In this document: in pieces, positions 1-10,700 of the stretch
Layout: each line of letters starts with the position of its first letter
Numbering within the stretch: position 1 is the first letter of the stretch
DNA from: Schaalia sp. Marseille-Q2122
GTDB taxonomy: Bacteria > Actinomycetota > Actinomycetes > Actinomycetales > Actinomycetaceae
Direction: 5' to 3'
Length of the DNA: 64,000 nt
NCBI RefSeq assembly: GCF_903645355.1
Contig: NZ_CAHJXR010000004.1
Location: 124,001 to 188,000 of the forward strand
Made by a program: the position numbers and the translations under genes
Notes under the pieces: generated by a model
The model's database searches: none
Told to the model about the DNA's origin: nothing
The model's input: the letters and a program-made list of their open reading frames with translations, nothing else

Positions 1-3000
1 GCACAGGGGCAGACCCAAGGCATCTCCGACAACGCAGACCTCTTTGAGTGCAGGGGCGGGCATGTCTACACCCTTTCAGAACATGGCCAGATCTATTACT
101 TCACCGGCGGCCGGGTGAAGACAATCGGTTCGCAGATCCCAGCTCTTGGGAATGGGCGGGCAGCTAATGCCTTCGGTATCGACCTGGACGGGCGTAAAGC
201 CTATGCGATCGTTCAAGGGGCAGGCTCTCAAGAAGTGCACCGCTACACGCTATCGCGAGGGTGGGAACAAGTCGGCAGCGTCACCAATCAACTGCTCAAT
301 GGCCGCATCACCTCAGGCGCAGTACACCCTCAAAACGATGAGTTCTATTTCGGTGGCTTCGATCTTCAAAACAGGCGCTATCGGCTCTGGCGCTATAGTC
401 CCAGTGATGGAAGAGTCCAAGGTGGCGGGGGATTTCAGCTCAAAGGATTCACCCCCGCTGAAACAGGTGAGTCCGACATTGCCTTCGACATGTACGGCAA
501 TCTACGAATCATGGTCAGCGCCCGTTCAGGGAACTCAACGCGCCTTCAAATCTACGGGCTGAAAAGGGATGCTATTAACACCCTCGCTCAAAGTGGAATG
601 CGCGTAGAAACAGGCACCAATGCGAGGCTCACCCTCATCCAAGACGTCACCAACGCGAGTGCTGGACTTACCGGCCTGACCATGCAAACCCATACCGCCG
701 GAACGGAAGGTGTTGTGGTTGGACGAGACGCTACCAGTGCCCTCTATCGATCCAACCTCTCCCTGGCGGCAAGAAATCTCGAACGCAATGCGTTCTTCAA
801 CCAGCCCGACAATCAAGGGGTCATCTTCGCTGACGCGGCATCTTGTGAAGTGGACTTTGACATCCCCGGGGTGCATCGATACCGGCCGATGAGCATCGCA
901 TATTCAGGTATTGCCAGCCAGTATGGGATTGATGGCCAACCCTTCATCCCAGAGAGGAAATACTTCCTCAAAGGATTTACAGCACGAATCTTCCCTCGAG
1001 CCGTAGATAATCGCAGGATTGACCCTGCTTACATGAGAAGTCACACGTGGACCATCACAGAGTGTGAAGGAAGTGCCTGCGGCGCTGAACGCACTCAAGA
1101 TATCAGCCCCGAATCAGGTGCCGCTACGGTATATCTTCCTCTGCTCACCGACTTGAACTACCGTGCACACTACTGTGTCGAATTAACCTCGCAAATCCCG
1201 ACGGGCTATATCTTCCCGCAATCCGGGGAGAATCCTCGTGAGTACTGTGGCATATTGCCCAACAGTAATGCCAGCGGCGTGGGCAAAGTGGGTATGGAGA
1301 CCTCCCTCCGACCCCTGGTCGGAGGCGTCCAATGGTCGAAGTTTGCTCAGCTGACAAAGGGTATCACTCGTCCCCTTCCCGGAGCTGAATGGCGAATCCG
1401 AGGCACCTATGACGCAGGTGGAGAGCAAAGAACTATCGATCAGCGCGTCGTTCCCTGTCAAGACGCCTCCTGCGTCCCCTGTAACAATTTCATGTGTCCA
1501 TCAGTCCTATACGTCAAAAAGGACACCGCGTATTACAACATCATTCTTCCTCCGGGACGCTACACCCTGGAAGAGACGAGTGCGCCTCCTGGCTATGAGC
1601 GCAGGACCGATAAGATCCCCTTCACCGTCACGGTAGACACCACTAACGTCAATCCGAACGCCATCACTGTCCCCAAGGAACAACTCGGCACGATCAATAA
1701 TCCTGCCTACGTCAGCCGAATCGACCTGCGAGTAGCGTTCACTGACTTCAGAGGCCAAAGACTCCCCGGTGATCAAACACCGACCCTGCAAGCGCGCTTT
1801 GAAGTGGAGAAGAAGGATCAAAGCGTATGGATCTCACCGGGTGGTGGAGACTTTCCTGCCGTCAGCAGCCTCGTGCAGATGAAGAAGCCCGGCAACTATT
1901 TCCCGGACCCGTGGTTCGTGCACTACTCCACATCCAATGCGTCGACACCGATCCGCTTCGAGGATGTCCTGCCCCCGAATTCAGGCTTTACACGCACGGG
2001 TGTTTCCTGCGTGGGGAAGAAGAGCGCGATCTCCTATCTCAGCGTCACGGGTACGGGCGCCCCTACAGCCAGGCCCGTGCCCAAGGGTGAAGAGATTGAG
2101 TGTTATGTTACCTACGTCAAAAATGCCACTACAGGTGCCATAACCTGGCAGAAGACCACAAGTGGCGGAACCCTTCTGCGCGACTCGCAGTGGCAATTGA
2201 TCCCAGTTGGTCCAGGCCAGGGGAGTGCGAAAGAGGTTCGCGATTGTGTTGCCACAAGTGCCTCGCAATGCCCTGCCAATAGCTTCGACAAGGATCACCG
2301 AGCCGGATACTTCGACGTCCGAGACCTTCCCTTCGGTAGGTATCGCCTCGTTGAAACACAAGCGCCCACCGGCTACGACATCTCTCCAAATTACGCCCTC
2401 AATGGCCCGGCGCAGGTACGTGAAATCTCGGCGAACACACCTTTGGCTGACTTCGGCAAGATCACGAATGAGAAGAGCGCCATCCCCGGACAAACGCCCG
2501 TCAGTATCAAGGTCGTCATTGAACGAAGCTCAACGAGTGATGTCAACCCTGCTCTCACTCAGGTGAGTGTTCGTCAATCAGTCACCTCAACGGGAGCCCC
2601 CATTACCTTTGCGCATCACGCCGCGCCAGGAGGCGAATCGACCACTGCCGAGACTTTGCGCGCTGACGGCACGGTAGCACTGAGCAATACACTCAACTAC
2701 GTCGACAACCGCCATCAGGCGACCTGGACGATCACCCCCACTCTTCCAGCAGACCGTAGCTACACCTTCGTGTCGGCCCGATGCACAGGAAAAAACAACA
2801 GGCAGTTCCTCAACTCCACCGCTCAGACAGCTGGTCTTACTCCAGCTGCCCTCACCACTCGGGCAATCCCTGCAGGGGAAAACGTCACCTGCGAATTACG
2901 CTACCGCCCGGCTGACATCACCAGCCAGATCTCAGCAACCATCAGTGTGGAGGACGAGCGCGGCAGACCGGTGTCATCCGAACAACATGGCATCACCCTT

Positions 3001-4539
3001 GGAATGAGGATTGAACCGGGCGCCACCCATGCGCGCTTCAACACAAGTCACCCAGCCCAGCTTCTTAAGACCCAAGAAAGCACGAGTCGCGGGACCTTCC
3101 CGCAGAACTGGATCATTTATCACGCCAACCCCACCGCGCAGCCACAGATCCGCTTCTCCCAGCAGATTCCACAAGGACGTCAGCTTCAATTCCTTTCCAT
3201 GACCTGTCAGCGTCAAGGACAGGCAGCGGCCTTCTACACCAGTCAGGATCCTCAGCTGCCAGCCAGTAGCACAGGAATTGCCGCGAATTCGCGGATTGAA
3301 TGTGCGCTCAGGTACCGTTTCTCCTCCACTGGATCTGCCAGCTGGTCCAAGGTGGACGCGCACGACACCTCCAAGACACTGGCAGGCTCTGCCTGGAGAA
3401 TCAAACCCGTGGGCACCTCCCTGATGGTTGCCGAAGGCATCACCATCAGCGACTGCGTGGCAGCCACAGAATCCGCCTGCGCAAACCAGCACGATCGTGA
3501 TCGACGCGAAGGACACTTCACAGTCACGAACATCCCTCTGGGTACCTACGACCTTATCGAGGAACAAGCCCCGAACGGTTACAGCAAGGCCCCCACCAAA
3601 CGTTTCAGCCTCACCACAGGCCAGCAAGAACATGCCATAGGAGCCATCCCCAACAGCACCATCCTGCCGGAAGTGACGATCAGCGCTGAAGTCTTAGAAA
3701 TCAGGATGGATGGGCGGCCGGACGCCCACAATAAGCACGCGGGATTCGGTATCGACGTGAGAGCCACCGCTGGAATCGACCACCTTTCGCCGCACGCCCC
3801 CAATACGCCTCTCATTGGCAAGCAAGGTATCACTGGGGCGGATTGGCAATCAGACACGACGTGGAAGGCACGACTGCATGAGGGACAGGCCAACGCAGGG
3901 ATTACTGTCGATTCGCAGGTATCCCCCCACGCTCCCCATCTGAGGCGCGCCATGGCCCAATGTCAGCATGACCTGACTGCCAACCAGTTTGAAATCCTGG
4001 GATACACCTACATGGACGGCGAACTTGCGCTCACCGACGTACCTGCAGGCGCCCACATTCACTGCGTCTTCATCTACGCCCCTGAAGGCTACGAGGTGCC
4101 CGTCGACCTGCAATGGCGGAAAACTGACGCTCAACACAACCCGCTGCCGGGTTCGGAATGGACGCTGGCGCGCGGCGACCAGAGCCTTCCCATCATCGAC
4201 TGCACCGATCCAGACCAGTGCGATGCTACCCATGACATTGACCCCCAACCGGGTGTGATCAGGATCGAAAGGCTTGCCCCCGGTGAGTACACGCTCACCG
4301 AAACAAAGGCGCCCCTGGGCTACGCCCTCGCCGCACCACAAACTATCCGCGTTCTCCCACGCCAAGATGTCACCGACCTAGGAGACATCGTCAACACGAT
4401 GATCACGCCCCCCGCACTGCCTCTCACCGGCGGCGTAGGCGCGGACTACGTGCTGGCAACCGGTGCAGGATTCTTCCTCCTCTCCGGAATTGGCTGGGTC
4501 CTCTCACGCCGTCAAGAGAGGAAGAAACGCGCGATATAA
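1..4539 (+). CDS. Pilus tip adhesin, LPxTG-anchored (5' end outside window)
   Basis: Open from base 1 in the frame that ends at 4539; the first internal GTG (112-117 region) is not a real start, so the N-terminus lies to the left. The first ~230 visible residues look like a beta-propeller-type repeat domain. Then come four SpaA/Cna_B-type pilin domains, each closed by an E-box of the form Y-x-L-x-E-x-x-A-P-x-G-Y (near bases 1561, 2341, 3547 and 4288), which supply the Glu for intramolecular isopeptide bonds. The C-terminus has LPLTG, a hydrophobic stretch and a basic tail (sorting signal). Size (>1500 residues), several E-boxes and the position ahead of a shaft pilin and a class C sortase fit the tip protein of an Actinomyces fimbria (FimQ/FimB role); the exact ortholog cannot be told. 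Binding target unknown; probably host or bacterial glycan. Confidence 0.85.
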   Translation, partial: AQGQTQGISDNADLFECRGGHVYTLSEHGQIYYFTGGRVKTIGSQIPALGNGRAANAFGIDLDGRKAYAIVQGAGSQEVHRYTLSRGWEQVGSVTNQLLNGRITSGAVHPQNDEFYFGGFDLQNRRYRLWRYSPSDGRVQGGGGFQLKGFTPAETGESDIAFDMYGNLRIMVSARSGNSTRLQIYGLKRDAINTLAQSGMRVETGTNARLTLIQDVTNASAGLTGLTMQTHTAGTEGVVVGRDATSALYRSNLSLAARNLERNAFFNQPDNQGVIFADAASCEVDFDIPGVHRYRPMSIAYSGIASQYGIDGQPFIPERKYFLKGFTARIFPRAVDNRRIDPAYMRSHTWTITECEGSACGAERTQDISPESGAATVYLPLLTDLNYRAHYCVELTSQIPTGYIFPQSGENPREYCGILPNSNASGVGKVGMETSLRPLVGGVQWSKFAQLTKGITRPLPGAEWRIRGTYDAGGEQRTIDQRVVPCQDASCVPCNNFMCPSVLYVKKDTAYYNIILPPGRYTLEETSAPPGYERRTDKIPFTVTVDTTNVNPNAITVPKEQLGTINNPAYVSRIDLRVAFTDFRGQRLPGDQTPTLQARFEVEKKDQSVWISPGGGDFPAVSSLVQMKKPGNYFPDPWFVHYSTSNASTPIRFEDVLPPNSGFTRTGVSCVGKKSAISYLSVTGTGAPTARPVPKGEEIECYVTYVKNATTGAITWQKTTSGGTLLRDSQWQLIPVGPGQGSAKEVRDCVATSASQCPANSFDKDHRAGYFDVRDLPFGRYRLVETQAPTGYDISPNYALNGPAQVREISANTPLADFGKITNEKSAIPGQTPVSIKVVIERSSTSDVNPALTQVSVRQSVTSTGAPITFAHHAAPGGESTTAETLRADGTVALSNTLNYVDNRHQATWTITPTLPADRSYTFVSARCTGKNNRQFLNSTAQTAGLTPAALTTRAIPAGENVTCELRYRPADITSQISATISVEDERGRPVSSEQHGITLGMRIEPGATHARFNTSHPAQLLKTQESTSRGTFPQNWIIYHANPTAQPQIRFSQQIPQGRQLQFLSMTCQRQGQAAAFYTSQDPQLPASSTGIAANSRIECALRYRFSSTGSASWSKVDAHDTSKTLAGSAWRIKPVGTSLMVAEGITISDCVAATESACANQHDRDRREGHFTVTNIPLGTYDLIEEQAPNGYSKAPTKRFSLTTGQQEHAIGAIPNSTILPEVTISAEVLEIRMDGRPDAHNKHAGFGIDVRATAGIDHLSPHAPNTPLIGKQGITGADWQSDTTWKARLHEGQANAGITVDSQVSPHAPHLRRAMAQCQHDLTANQFEILGYTYMDGELALTDVPAGAHIHCVFIYAPEGYEVPVDLQWRKTDAQHNPLPGSEWTLARGDQSLPIIDCTDPDQCDATHDIDPQPGVIRIERLAPGEYTLTETKAPLGYALAAPQTIRVLPRQDVTDLGDIVNTMITPPALPLTGGVGADYVLATGAGFFLLSGIGWVLSRRQERKKRAI

Positions 4540-4628
4540 CCCCACAATCCCCCCGCCGCGCGCGGGTCAACACTCCTACACACAGTGTTTCGGGCATCAG
4601 CTGATGCCCTATTGGAAAGGAAAATCCC

Positions 4629-6314
4629 ATGACACGACATCCCCTGTCGTTCCGGCACCGCGTGATTGCCGGAACGAGCGCTCTGGCCCTCGGCCTGGTG
4701 AGCGCACTCGGCGCGGCTGCGGCGGCCAACGCAGTGCAGGTTCCCAATACCGGCCTCATTGACGAAAGCCGCACCGGTACCCTCACCATCGTCAAACGAG
4801 CAGCCGGCGCCAACACCGCAGGCAGCATTGACGGTCAGGACGAAGGCACCGGCACTCCTCTGGCTGGCGCGCAGTTCGTCATCCACAAGATTGACGGCAC
4901 CGATCTCAAGACCACTGCGGGGTGGGAAAAGGTCGATGCCCTCAAGCGAGTCAACCTCATGAATGCCTGCGCGAACGCAGATGCGCCCACCCTGAACGGG
5001 TACACCTTCTCTGACCCTAAGACCACGAGCCAGACCGCAGCAGGTACAGGTAAGACCACCCCTGTGAGCGGTCTAGCCCTGTCCGCCTACCTCGTGTGTG
5101 AAAAGGTCAAGCCCGCACAGGCACTCAAGCCCGCAGCACCCTTCATCGTCACCGTTCCGACACCCTTCGATAACGGCACCACCCCGTGGCTCTACGACAT
5201 CACCGTCTACCCCAAGAATGTCGTGACAAACGCGCCGACCAAGACCCAGACCATTGACGCAAACGCGACCCTGGGCATCGCAGACCACGTCAAATTCGCC
5301 ATCAGCGCCGTGGTGCCTGCGATTGACGTCAAAGAACACTTCAGCATGTTCACCCTTGCCGACCCCCTGCCGGGCGGCTTCGAGGACATTAAGATCACGG
5401 GCGTGACCCTCGCTGAAGCTGGTGGCGGTAACCCCGTTACCGTCACCGAAACCACGCATTACACGAAGAACATTGTCCAGGATAAGCACTGGGCTCAGAT
5501 CATCTTCACGCGTGATGGCCTGAACCTCCTCAAGCAAAATGCTGGCAAGACCGTCACCATGTCCCTGGCAGCTACCGTCAAGACCCTGCCCGATGGCGTG
5601 GCGGACCGAGGCGTCCTCAAGAACACCGGTTACCTGATGTTTGACACCGTCATTCCTGGCGGCGATGAGCCCCCTCAGCCGACCACCCCTCCGATGACTC
5701 CTCCCGACAACCCTGGTGATGCGCCCAAGGTCCCCGACACACCCGGCACCCCTCCGCTGACCCCCACCAATAATGACGTGTACTCCAAGTGGGGCGGCTT
5801 CCAGATCCCCAAGGTCAACCAGGGGCACCCTGACCAGGTACTGCCCGGCGCCGAGTTCCAGGTATTCGTCGCAAAGGATCAATACGCTGCAGAATGCACC
5901 TCGCGTGAAACCACGGGCGAGGCACTGAGCTTTAAGAGCCCTACCGGCACCACTCAGACCCTCGTCACCGATGCTCAGGGCCTGCTCGTCGTGCCCGGCG
6001 TCCTCATCGACCAAAAGAGCGTCGCCTCCGGTCAGGATGCAGGATTGCAGTCTCACCGCTGCCTCGTCCTCGTCGAAACGAAGGCCCCCGCAGGCTACGT
6101 GAAGCCCTCCGGCGAAAACGCGAAGACTCCGATCAAGATCACCGGCGGGATGAGCACCTCCGATACCGCCATCTCCAACACCCAGCAGGGCGTACCCGAG
6201 CTGCCCATCACCGGTGCCAGCGGCCAGCTGCTGCTCACCGTTGGTGGCGTCGCCCTCCTGCTCTTCGCAAGCGGCGGATACCTCGTCAACCGTCGTCGCA
6301 GCGCACAAAAGTGA
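4629..6314 (+). CDS. Major shaft pilin, SpaA/FimP type
   Basis: 561 residues with a signal peptide (basic start, hydrophobic ALALGLVSALGAAAAANA). A pilin motif ending Y-P-K-N is at bases ~5203-5220; its Lys is the nucleophile for inter-subunit isopeptide bonds made by the pilus sortase. An E-box (V-E-T-K-A-P-A-G-Y) lies near 6075-6102, and the C-terminus has LPITG (6201-6215), a membrane helix and an R-R-R-S tail. A proline-rich linker (~5650-5770) separates two Cna_B-like halves. It starts at ATG 4629 behind GGAAAGGAAA, 90 bp after the tip gene, and is followed by a strong hairpin and the sortase gene. All hallmarks of a sortase-polymerised backbone pilin (FimA/FimP class) are present. Confidence 0.93.
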   Translation: MTRHPLSFRHRVIAGTSALALGLVSALGAAAAANAVQVPNTGLIDESRTGTLTIVKRAAGANTAGSIDGQDEGTGTPLAGAQFVIHKIDGTDLKTTAGWEKVDALKRVNLMNACANADAPTLNGYTFSDPKTTSQTAAGTGKTTPVSGLALSAYLVCEKVKPAQALKPAAPFIVTVPTPFDNGTTPWLYDITVYPKNVVTNAPTKTQTIDANATLGIADHVKFAISAVVPAIDVKEHFSMFTLADPLPGGFEDIKITGVTLAEAGGGNPVTVTETTHYTKNIVQDKHWAQIIFTRDGLNLLKQNAGKTVTMSLAATVKTLPDGVADRGVLKNTGYLMFDTVIPGGDEPPQPTTPPMTPPDNPGDAPKVPDTPGTPPLTPTNNDVYSKWGGFQIPKVNQGHPDQVLPGAEFQVFVAKDQYAAECTSRETTGEALSFKSPTGTTQTLVTDAQGLLVVPGVLIDQKSVASGQDAGLQSHRCLVLVETKAPAGYVKPSGENAKTPIKITGGMSTSDTAISNTQQGVPELPITGASGQLLLTVGGVALLLFASGGYLVNRRRSAQK

Positions 6315-6356
6315 GGCACTAATACGCAACCGACACGCGTATAGTCACTCTATGTA

Positions 6357-6399
6357 AAGGTGGTGGGGGAAAGGCCGTAATCCTTTCCCCCACCACCTT
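6357..6399 (+). terminator. 18-bp perfect hairpin between pilin and sortase genes
   Basis: Perfect inverted repeat of 18 bp (6357-6374 with 6382-6399) and a 7-nt loop, 43 bp after the pilin stop and 65 bp before the sortase start. The 3' side has only TTG rather than a U-run. It could be a leaky terminator or an mRNA 3'-end stabiliser that keeps pilin transcript in excess of sortase transcript. Confidence 0.75.
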
Positions 6400-6463
6400 G
6401 CTACGCCGACCTCCGCCAGCGCCCTGTCCACACTCCCCGGGGTCACTCCAAAGGACGCCACCT

Positions 6464-7420
6464 ATGCTCGCCTCTCACGGACGCCACGTCGCTCACCGCA
6501 GGACCGCCACCACACGACGCGTATGGCGGCCCAACTTCCTTGCCTTGAGCACAGCCCTGTGCGCACTCCTGGGACTCATCTTCATCACCTACCCCACGGC
6601 GGCAGCCTGGCTGAGCCAATACAATCAATCCCTCATCGTCAGCGATTACAGCGAGCGCATCAAACAAACCGAGCCGAGCGGCGCAGAGCACCTCCTAGCC
6701 GCACGCAACTACAACGAGGCACTCACCGCCGGAGCCATCCTCGAAGCGAACACGAACGTCCCCACAGGTAATGGCAATAGCAGCGACCCGCTCTACGACT
6801 ACAACACACTCCTCGCCGTCGACGGCACAAGCCTCATGGCGCGCATTCGGATTCCCTCCATTGAGCTTGATCTTCCCGTCTACCACGGCACCAGCGAAGC
6901 CACTCTCCTGAGCGGCATCGGACACCTGCGCGGCACATCCCTGCCTGTCGGAGGCGCTGGCACCCGCACGGTCCTGACCGGCCACCGTGGCCTAGCCAAC
7001 GCAGAGATGTTCACCAACCTGGACCAGGTAGAAAATGGAGACACCTTCTCTATCGACGTCTTCGGAGAGACCATCACCTACCGGGTCTTTGACACGAAAG
7101 TCGTCGAACCCCACGAGACTGAGGCCATCCGCGCCGAAGAAGGCCGCGATCTGGCCACACTCGTCACTTGCACACCCCTGGGCGTAAATAGTCACCGTAT
7201 TCTGCTCACCGGTGAACGGGTATTCCCCACACCCGACAATGAAATCATCGCGGCTCAGAAGGATCCGTCTATCCCACGTTTCCCGTGGTGGATTGTGTGG
7301 AGCCTTGCGGGGGTGCTGCTTCTTGCAAGCTACGTGTGGCGGTCAGGCCTACGCCCCCTCGCAGCCCCCACACCACCCGCGACCTCTCAGAGTGACGAAG
7401 TAGCATCAATGGCGCAATGA
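6464..7420 (+). CDS. srtC: Class C (pilus-polymerising) sortase
   Basis: 318 residues from ATG 6464, chosen because AAAGGA sits just upstream; the longer frame begins at a TTG in the hairpin. An N-terminal membrane helix (F-L-A-L-S-T-A-L-C-A-L-L-G-L), the sortase core with catalytic His in T-G-H-R-G, Cys (about residue 236) in L-V-T-C-T-P, and Arg in H-R-I-L-L-T-G-E-R are all visible. A second membrane helix (W-W-I-V-W-S-L-A-G-V) near the C-terminus is typical of class C. The D-P-L-Y-D-Y segment before the core resembles the class C lid. It should cleave LPxTG of the adjacent pilins and join them through the pilin-motif Lys. Last gene of the pilus cluster. Confidence 0.95.
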   Translation: MLASHGRHVAHRRTATTRRVWRPNFLALSTALCALLGLIFITYPTAAAWLSQYNQSLIVSDYSERIKQTEPSGAEHLLAARNYNEALTAGAILEANTNVPTGNGNSSDPLYDYNTLLAVDGTSLMARIRIPSIELDLPVYHGTSEATLLSGIGHLRGTSLPVGGAGTRTVLTGHRGLANAEMFTNLDQVENGDTFSIDVFGETITYRVFDTKVVEPHETEAIRAEEGRDLATLVTCTPLGVNSHRILLTGERVFPTPDNEIIAAQKDPSIPRFPWWIVWSLAGVLLLASYVWRSGLRPLAAPTPPATSQSDEVASMAQ

Positions 7421-7523
7421 CGCGAAAAATGACCAATCGGTTGTGAACATAGGAAGCAAAGTTGCTTCAAAAGGGTGATTCACGCTACCTTTTTTGGCAG
7501 GTGACTCTTATCCCATCAGCAAA

Positions 7524-7647
7524 GAGGCTTATCCTGAGGCGCGGGGGTCCAACCGCAATCTCTTCCAATCCAGTGCTGACCACCAGTGTTGTTTGGTCGC
7601 ACCTACTGTGGAAGGTGACACGGCTCCTTCGCGTCTGTATGAGCCTC
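7524..7647 (+). promoter_or_regulatory. Structured 5' leader of the GH35 gene (possible riboswitch-like RNA)
   Basis: The 292 bp between srtC and the GH35 gene hold no ORF of note. A nine-pair helix (7524-7532 with 7639-7647, one G-U pair) encloses ~106 nt rich in short complementary runs. Just inside the 5' strand lies a G-rich block, CGCGGGGGTCC-AACCGC (7540-7556), which weakly resembles the conserved P1-adjacent part of c-di-AMP (ydaO) riboswitches. The 3' conserved ydaO segments are not recognisable, so identity is only a suggestion. Confidence 0.25.
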
Positions 7648-7712
7648 CACGCGCAACCTCGCGCGAAATCACCTACCTCATGACCTATCAACATCTGTGA
7701 AAGGACGCACCG

Positions 7713-10700
7713 ATGCGCCTTGGCACTATGCATAGGCGGCGGCTTGCTGCGGCTACTGCCGTCTGCGGCCTCGCCCTCGCGGGTTTTATCCCACCCGCAC
7801 AGGCCAACCCAGACGATATACCACCTGGAATCCCAGGACTCTCCGCGGTCACAGCACTACCACCCTCGAATATTTCCTTCCCAGGAAATGACGGACAGCC
7901 CCACACCGTCGGCTACGACAAGCACTCCTTCACCATTGACGGAGAACGCATCAATATCTGGTCAGGCGAGATCCACTATTGGCGAGCTCCTGATGTGAAC
8001 TCATGGCGCGACCTCTTCCAAAAGATGCGTGCCATGGGCTATAACGGCGTCTCACTCTACTTCTTCTGGGGCCTGCATCAGAGCGAAGAAGGCGCACCTT
8101 TTGACTTCACTCCTGGCACCATTAAAGACCTTGACCTGCTGCTCACCCTGGCCAAGCAAGAAGGCCTCTACGTCATCGCCCGCCCCGGCCCCTACGTCAA
8201 TGCCGAAATCTCCATGGGTGGTCTTCCCGCCTATATGACAAACTACTCGGCTGGCCTGCGGAGCACCGACCCTAAGGTCCTCAAGGCCTCCACCGACTGG
8301 CTGCGCGCATTCAACGAAATCGTCAAGAAACACCTGATTACCGACGGTGGCGGCTCCGTCATCCTCTACCAGGTGGAAAACGAACTCATCGCCGAGGACG
8401 CCAACAGGGGAGCTTTCCTCAAAGCTCTGGCAGACTTCGTCCGAAATGACGGCATCACAGTGCCGCTGTTCCACAATGACTATGGTCTGGGTGGTCGCTT
8501 CCACGACGTAAAGCGTTACGGGACGGACTTCTACGCCTATGACCGCTACCCCGTGGGCTTTAACTGCTCAGCGGGACGTAACACCATCCCCGACCTCGAA
8601 ACACAATTCCGTACCTACGCGCCTGAAACACCCCACTTCATTACCGAATCTCAGGGCGGCGCATTCACCCCCTGGGGAGCGCGCTACAACGCCTCCGACT
8701 GCTACACCTACACTGACGAGGCTTTCACCCGCCAGTGGGGTGTGAACAATATTGGCAACGGTGTGACCGCCTTTAATTTCTACATGGCTTTTGGTGGCAC
8801 CAACTGGGGGTGGACGGGTTCGCCCTCGTCAGGCTTCACCTCCTACGACTACGGTGCTGGCATCACTGAGGACCGCCAGCTCACCCCCAAGGCCTCGGTG
8901 CAAAAGGAAATCGGCTACTACACCAGGGCCGTCCCCGAGCTGGCGTCAATGGATCCCGTGCGGGCGCCTCGCCCAACCATGAATGCTGGTGCGGAGATCA
9001 GCGCCTACCAGCGTCAGGCCACAGATAAGGCCAACTCTGCCACGGGCAACGGCGTGCAGGTGCTTGCCTTCCGCCACCGCAACTCCAACGATCAAACGAA
9101 CTCCACCTTCACTGTCCCCCTCTCTCTGGGGCGGGCTGCGGCCGCTGAGGAAGCCAGCTTCTCTCACGATGACCGCCACGAAGACATCCACTACACAGGG
9201 ACGTGGGTTGACATCAACGAGGGCGGCGCCGCGAAGGGCACCTTGAAGCGGACCACGACAGTTGGCGATTCCCTGACCTTCACCTTCACCGGCCCAGGCC
9301 TGCGCATTATTACCGGCACCGGCGTTGACCATGGCGCATTTAGCGTACAGATTGACGACGAGCAGCCCGTCACGGTGAGCACGACAAAGGTTGACTCTGA
9401 ACAGAACAAGCCCGAACAATTCGAGGCCTTCCGCGTAGAGAATCTCAGCAATACCCAACACACGCTGACGCTACGCAATGTTGGTACCGACCAGGCAACA
9501 ACAGTCAGCATCGATGCCATTGATGTTTTTGCACCGGCAGCAACCGAGGCAGTCATCCACAATGATGCTGATGAGAGCTTCTTTACCTACACCGGCAACT
9601 GGACCCACGCTCGCGGGCAGCGCTGGACTGCTGGTGACATTAACGGGGATGAATCCTTCTCGAATACTCAGGGTGATTCCTACTCCTTCACCTTCACCGG
9701 CGTTGGCTTTGACCTCGTCGCCCCATGGTCAGAAAACCACGGATCGGCAACGGTTCGCGTCGACGGTGACATCGTTGGTCAAACCCGTGAAGAAACCACG
9801 AATGGTGCAACCCCTCAAAAGGACATCTTCTCCTGGCGGGCAGAGGACACCAGCACTCCCGCTCAACACACGGTGACGGTCACCAACGATGGCCAGGCAT
9901 TCCCTCGTTCGAGCGGAACCTACACCTCCATTGATGCCGTGAGGGTTTTCCCCGACGCAAGCGCCCTGCCCAAGGAGAATAACGGCTTTGAGGAAGGTGA
10001 AATCGCCTGGGCTCGCGTGCCACAAAAGGAGGGCAGCTTCTTGACCTTGCATGGCCGTGATGCTCTGCTGCTCACAGCTGACCGCAATATTGACGGCCAC
10101 GCACTGTACTACACGACCTCGCAGCTTTTTGGTGCACCGTTGAGCTTGGGTCAGAGCACCATGCAGTACATGCTGGGTGTTGATGGAGACGCAGGCGAAA
10201 CGGTGTTGCATTACGATGCTGAGCCGACGGTGACCGTCCCTGAGGGCGCGCAGAAGCATTGGGATCCAGAACGCGGAGAGCTGCGTTTAAACTACACGCA
10301 CTCGGCCACTCCCTTCGACATTACCGTCACCCCCGCTGGCGAGGACGGCCCTGCGCCTTTGAAGTTGCGCGTCATTGACCGCGTGGCGGCTCGGACCACG
10401 TGGCTGTTGGATTCTCAGGACTCTGAGGGTAACCCGGCAACGATCGCCGTCGAGGGCGCTGACCTTGCGCGTACTGTGAAGTACGAGGGCGCCACGGCAG
10501 CCCTGACCGGGTCGATGACTGCTGCCAAGAACATCACGGTGTTCCTGCCAGCAAACTACTCGACCGTGACGTGGAATGGTCAGGCTTTGGGGACCACTGA
10601 GGGTGATGCGCTCACTGCTGAGGTCCCCGGGCCGCAGGAGGTGACGGTCGCGCCTCTGACATTTGTTCGCGCTCAGGATCATGCTGAAGCTGCGGTCGAT

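Noticed and set aside
5073-6329. 418-codon minus-strand frame opposite the pilin gene
   Set aside because: Shadow of the pilin gene; Gly/Val/Asp-rich product typical of antisense frames in high-GC DNA.
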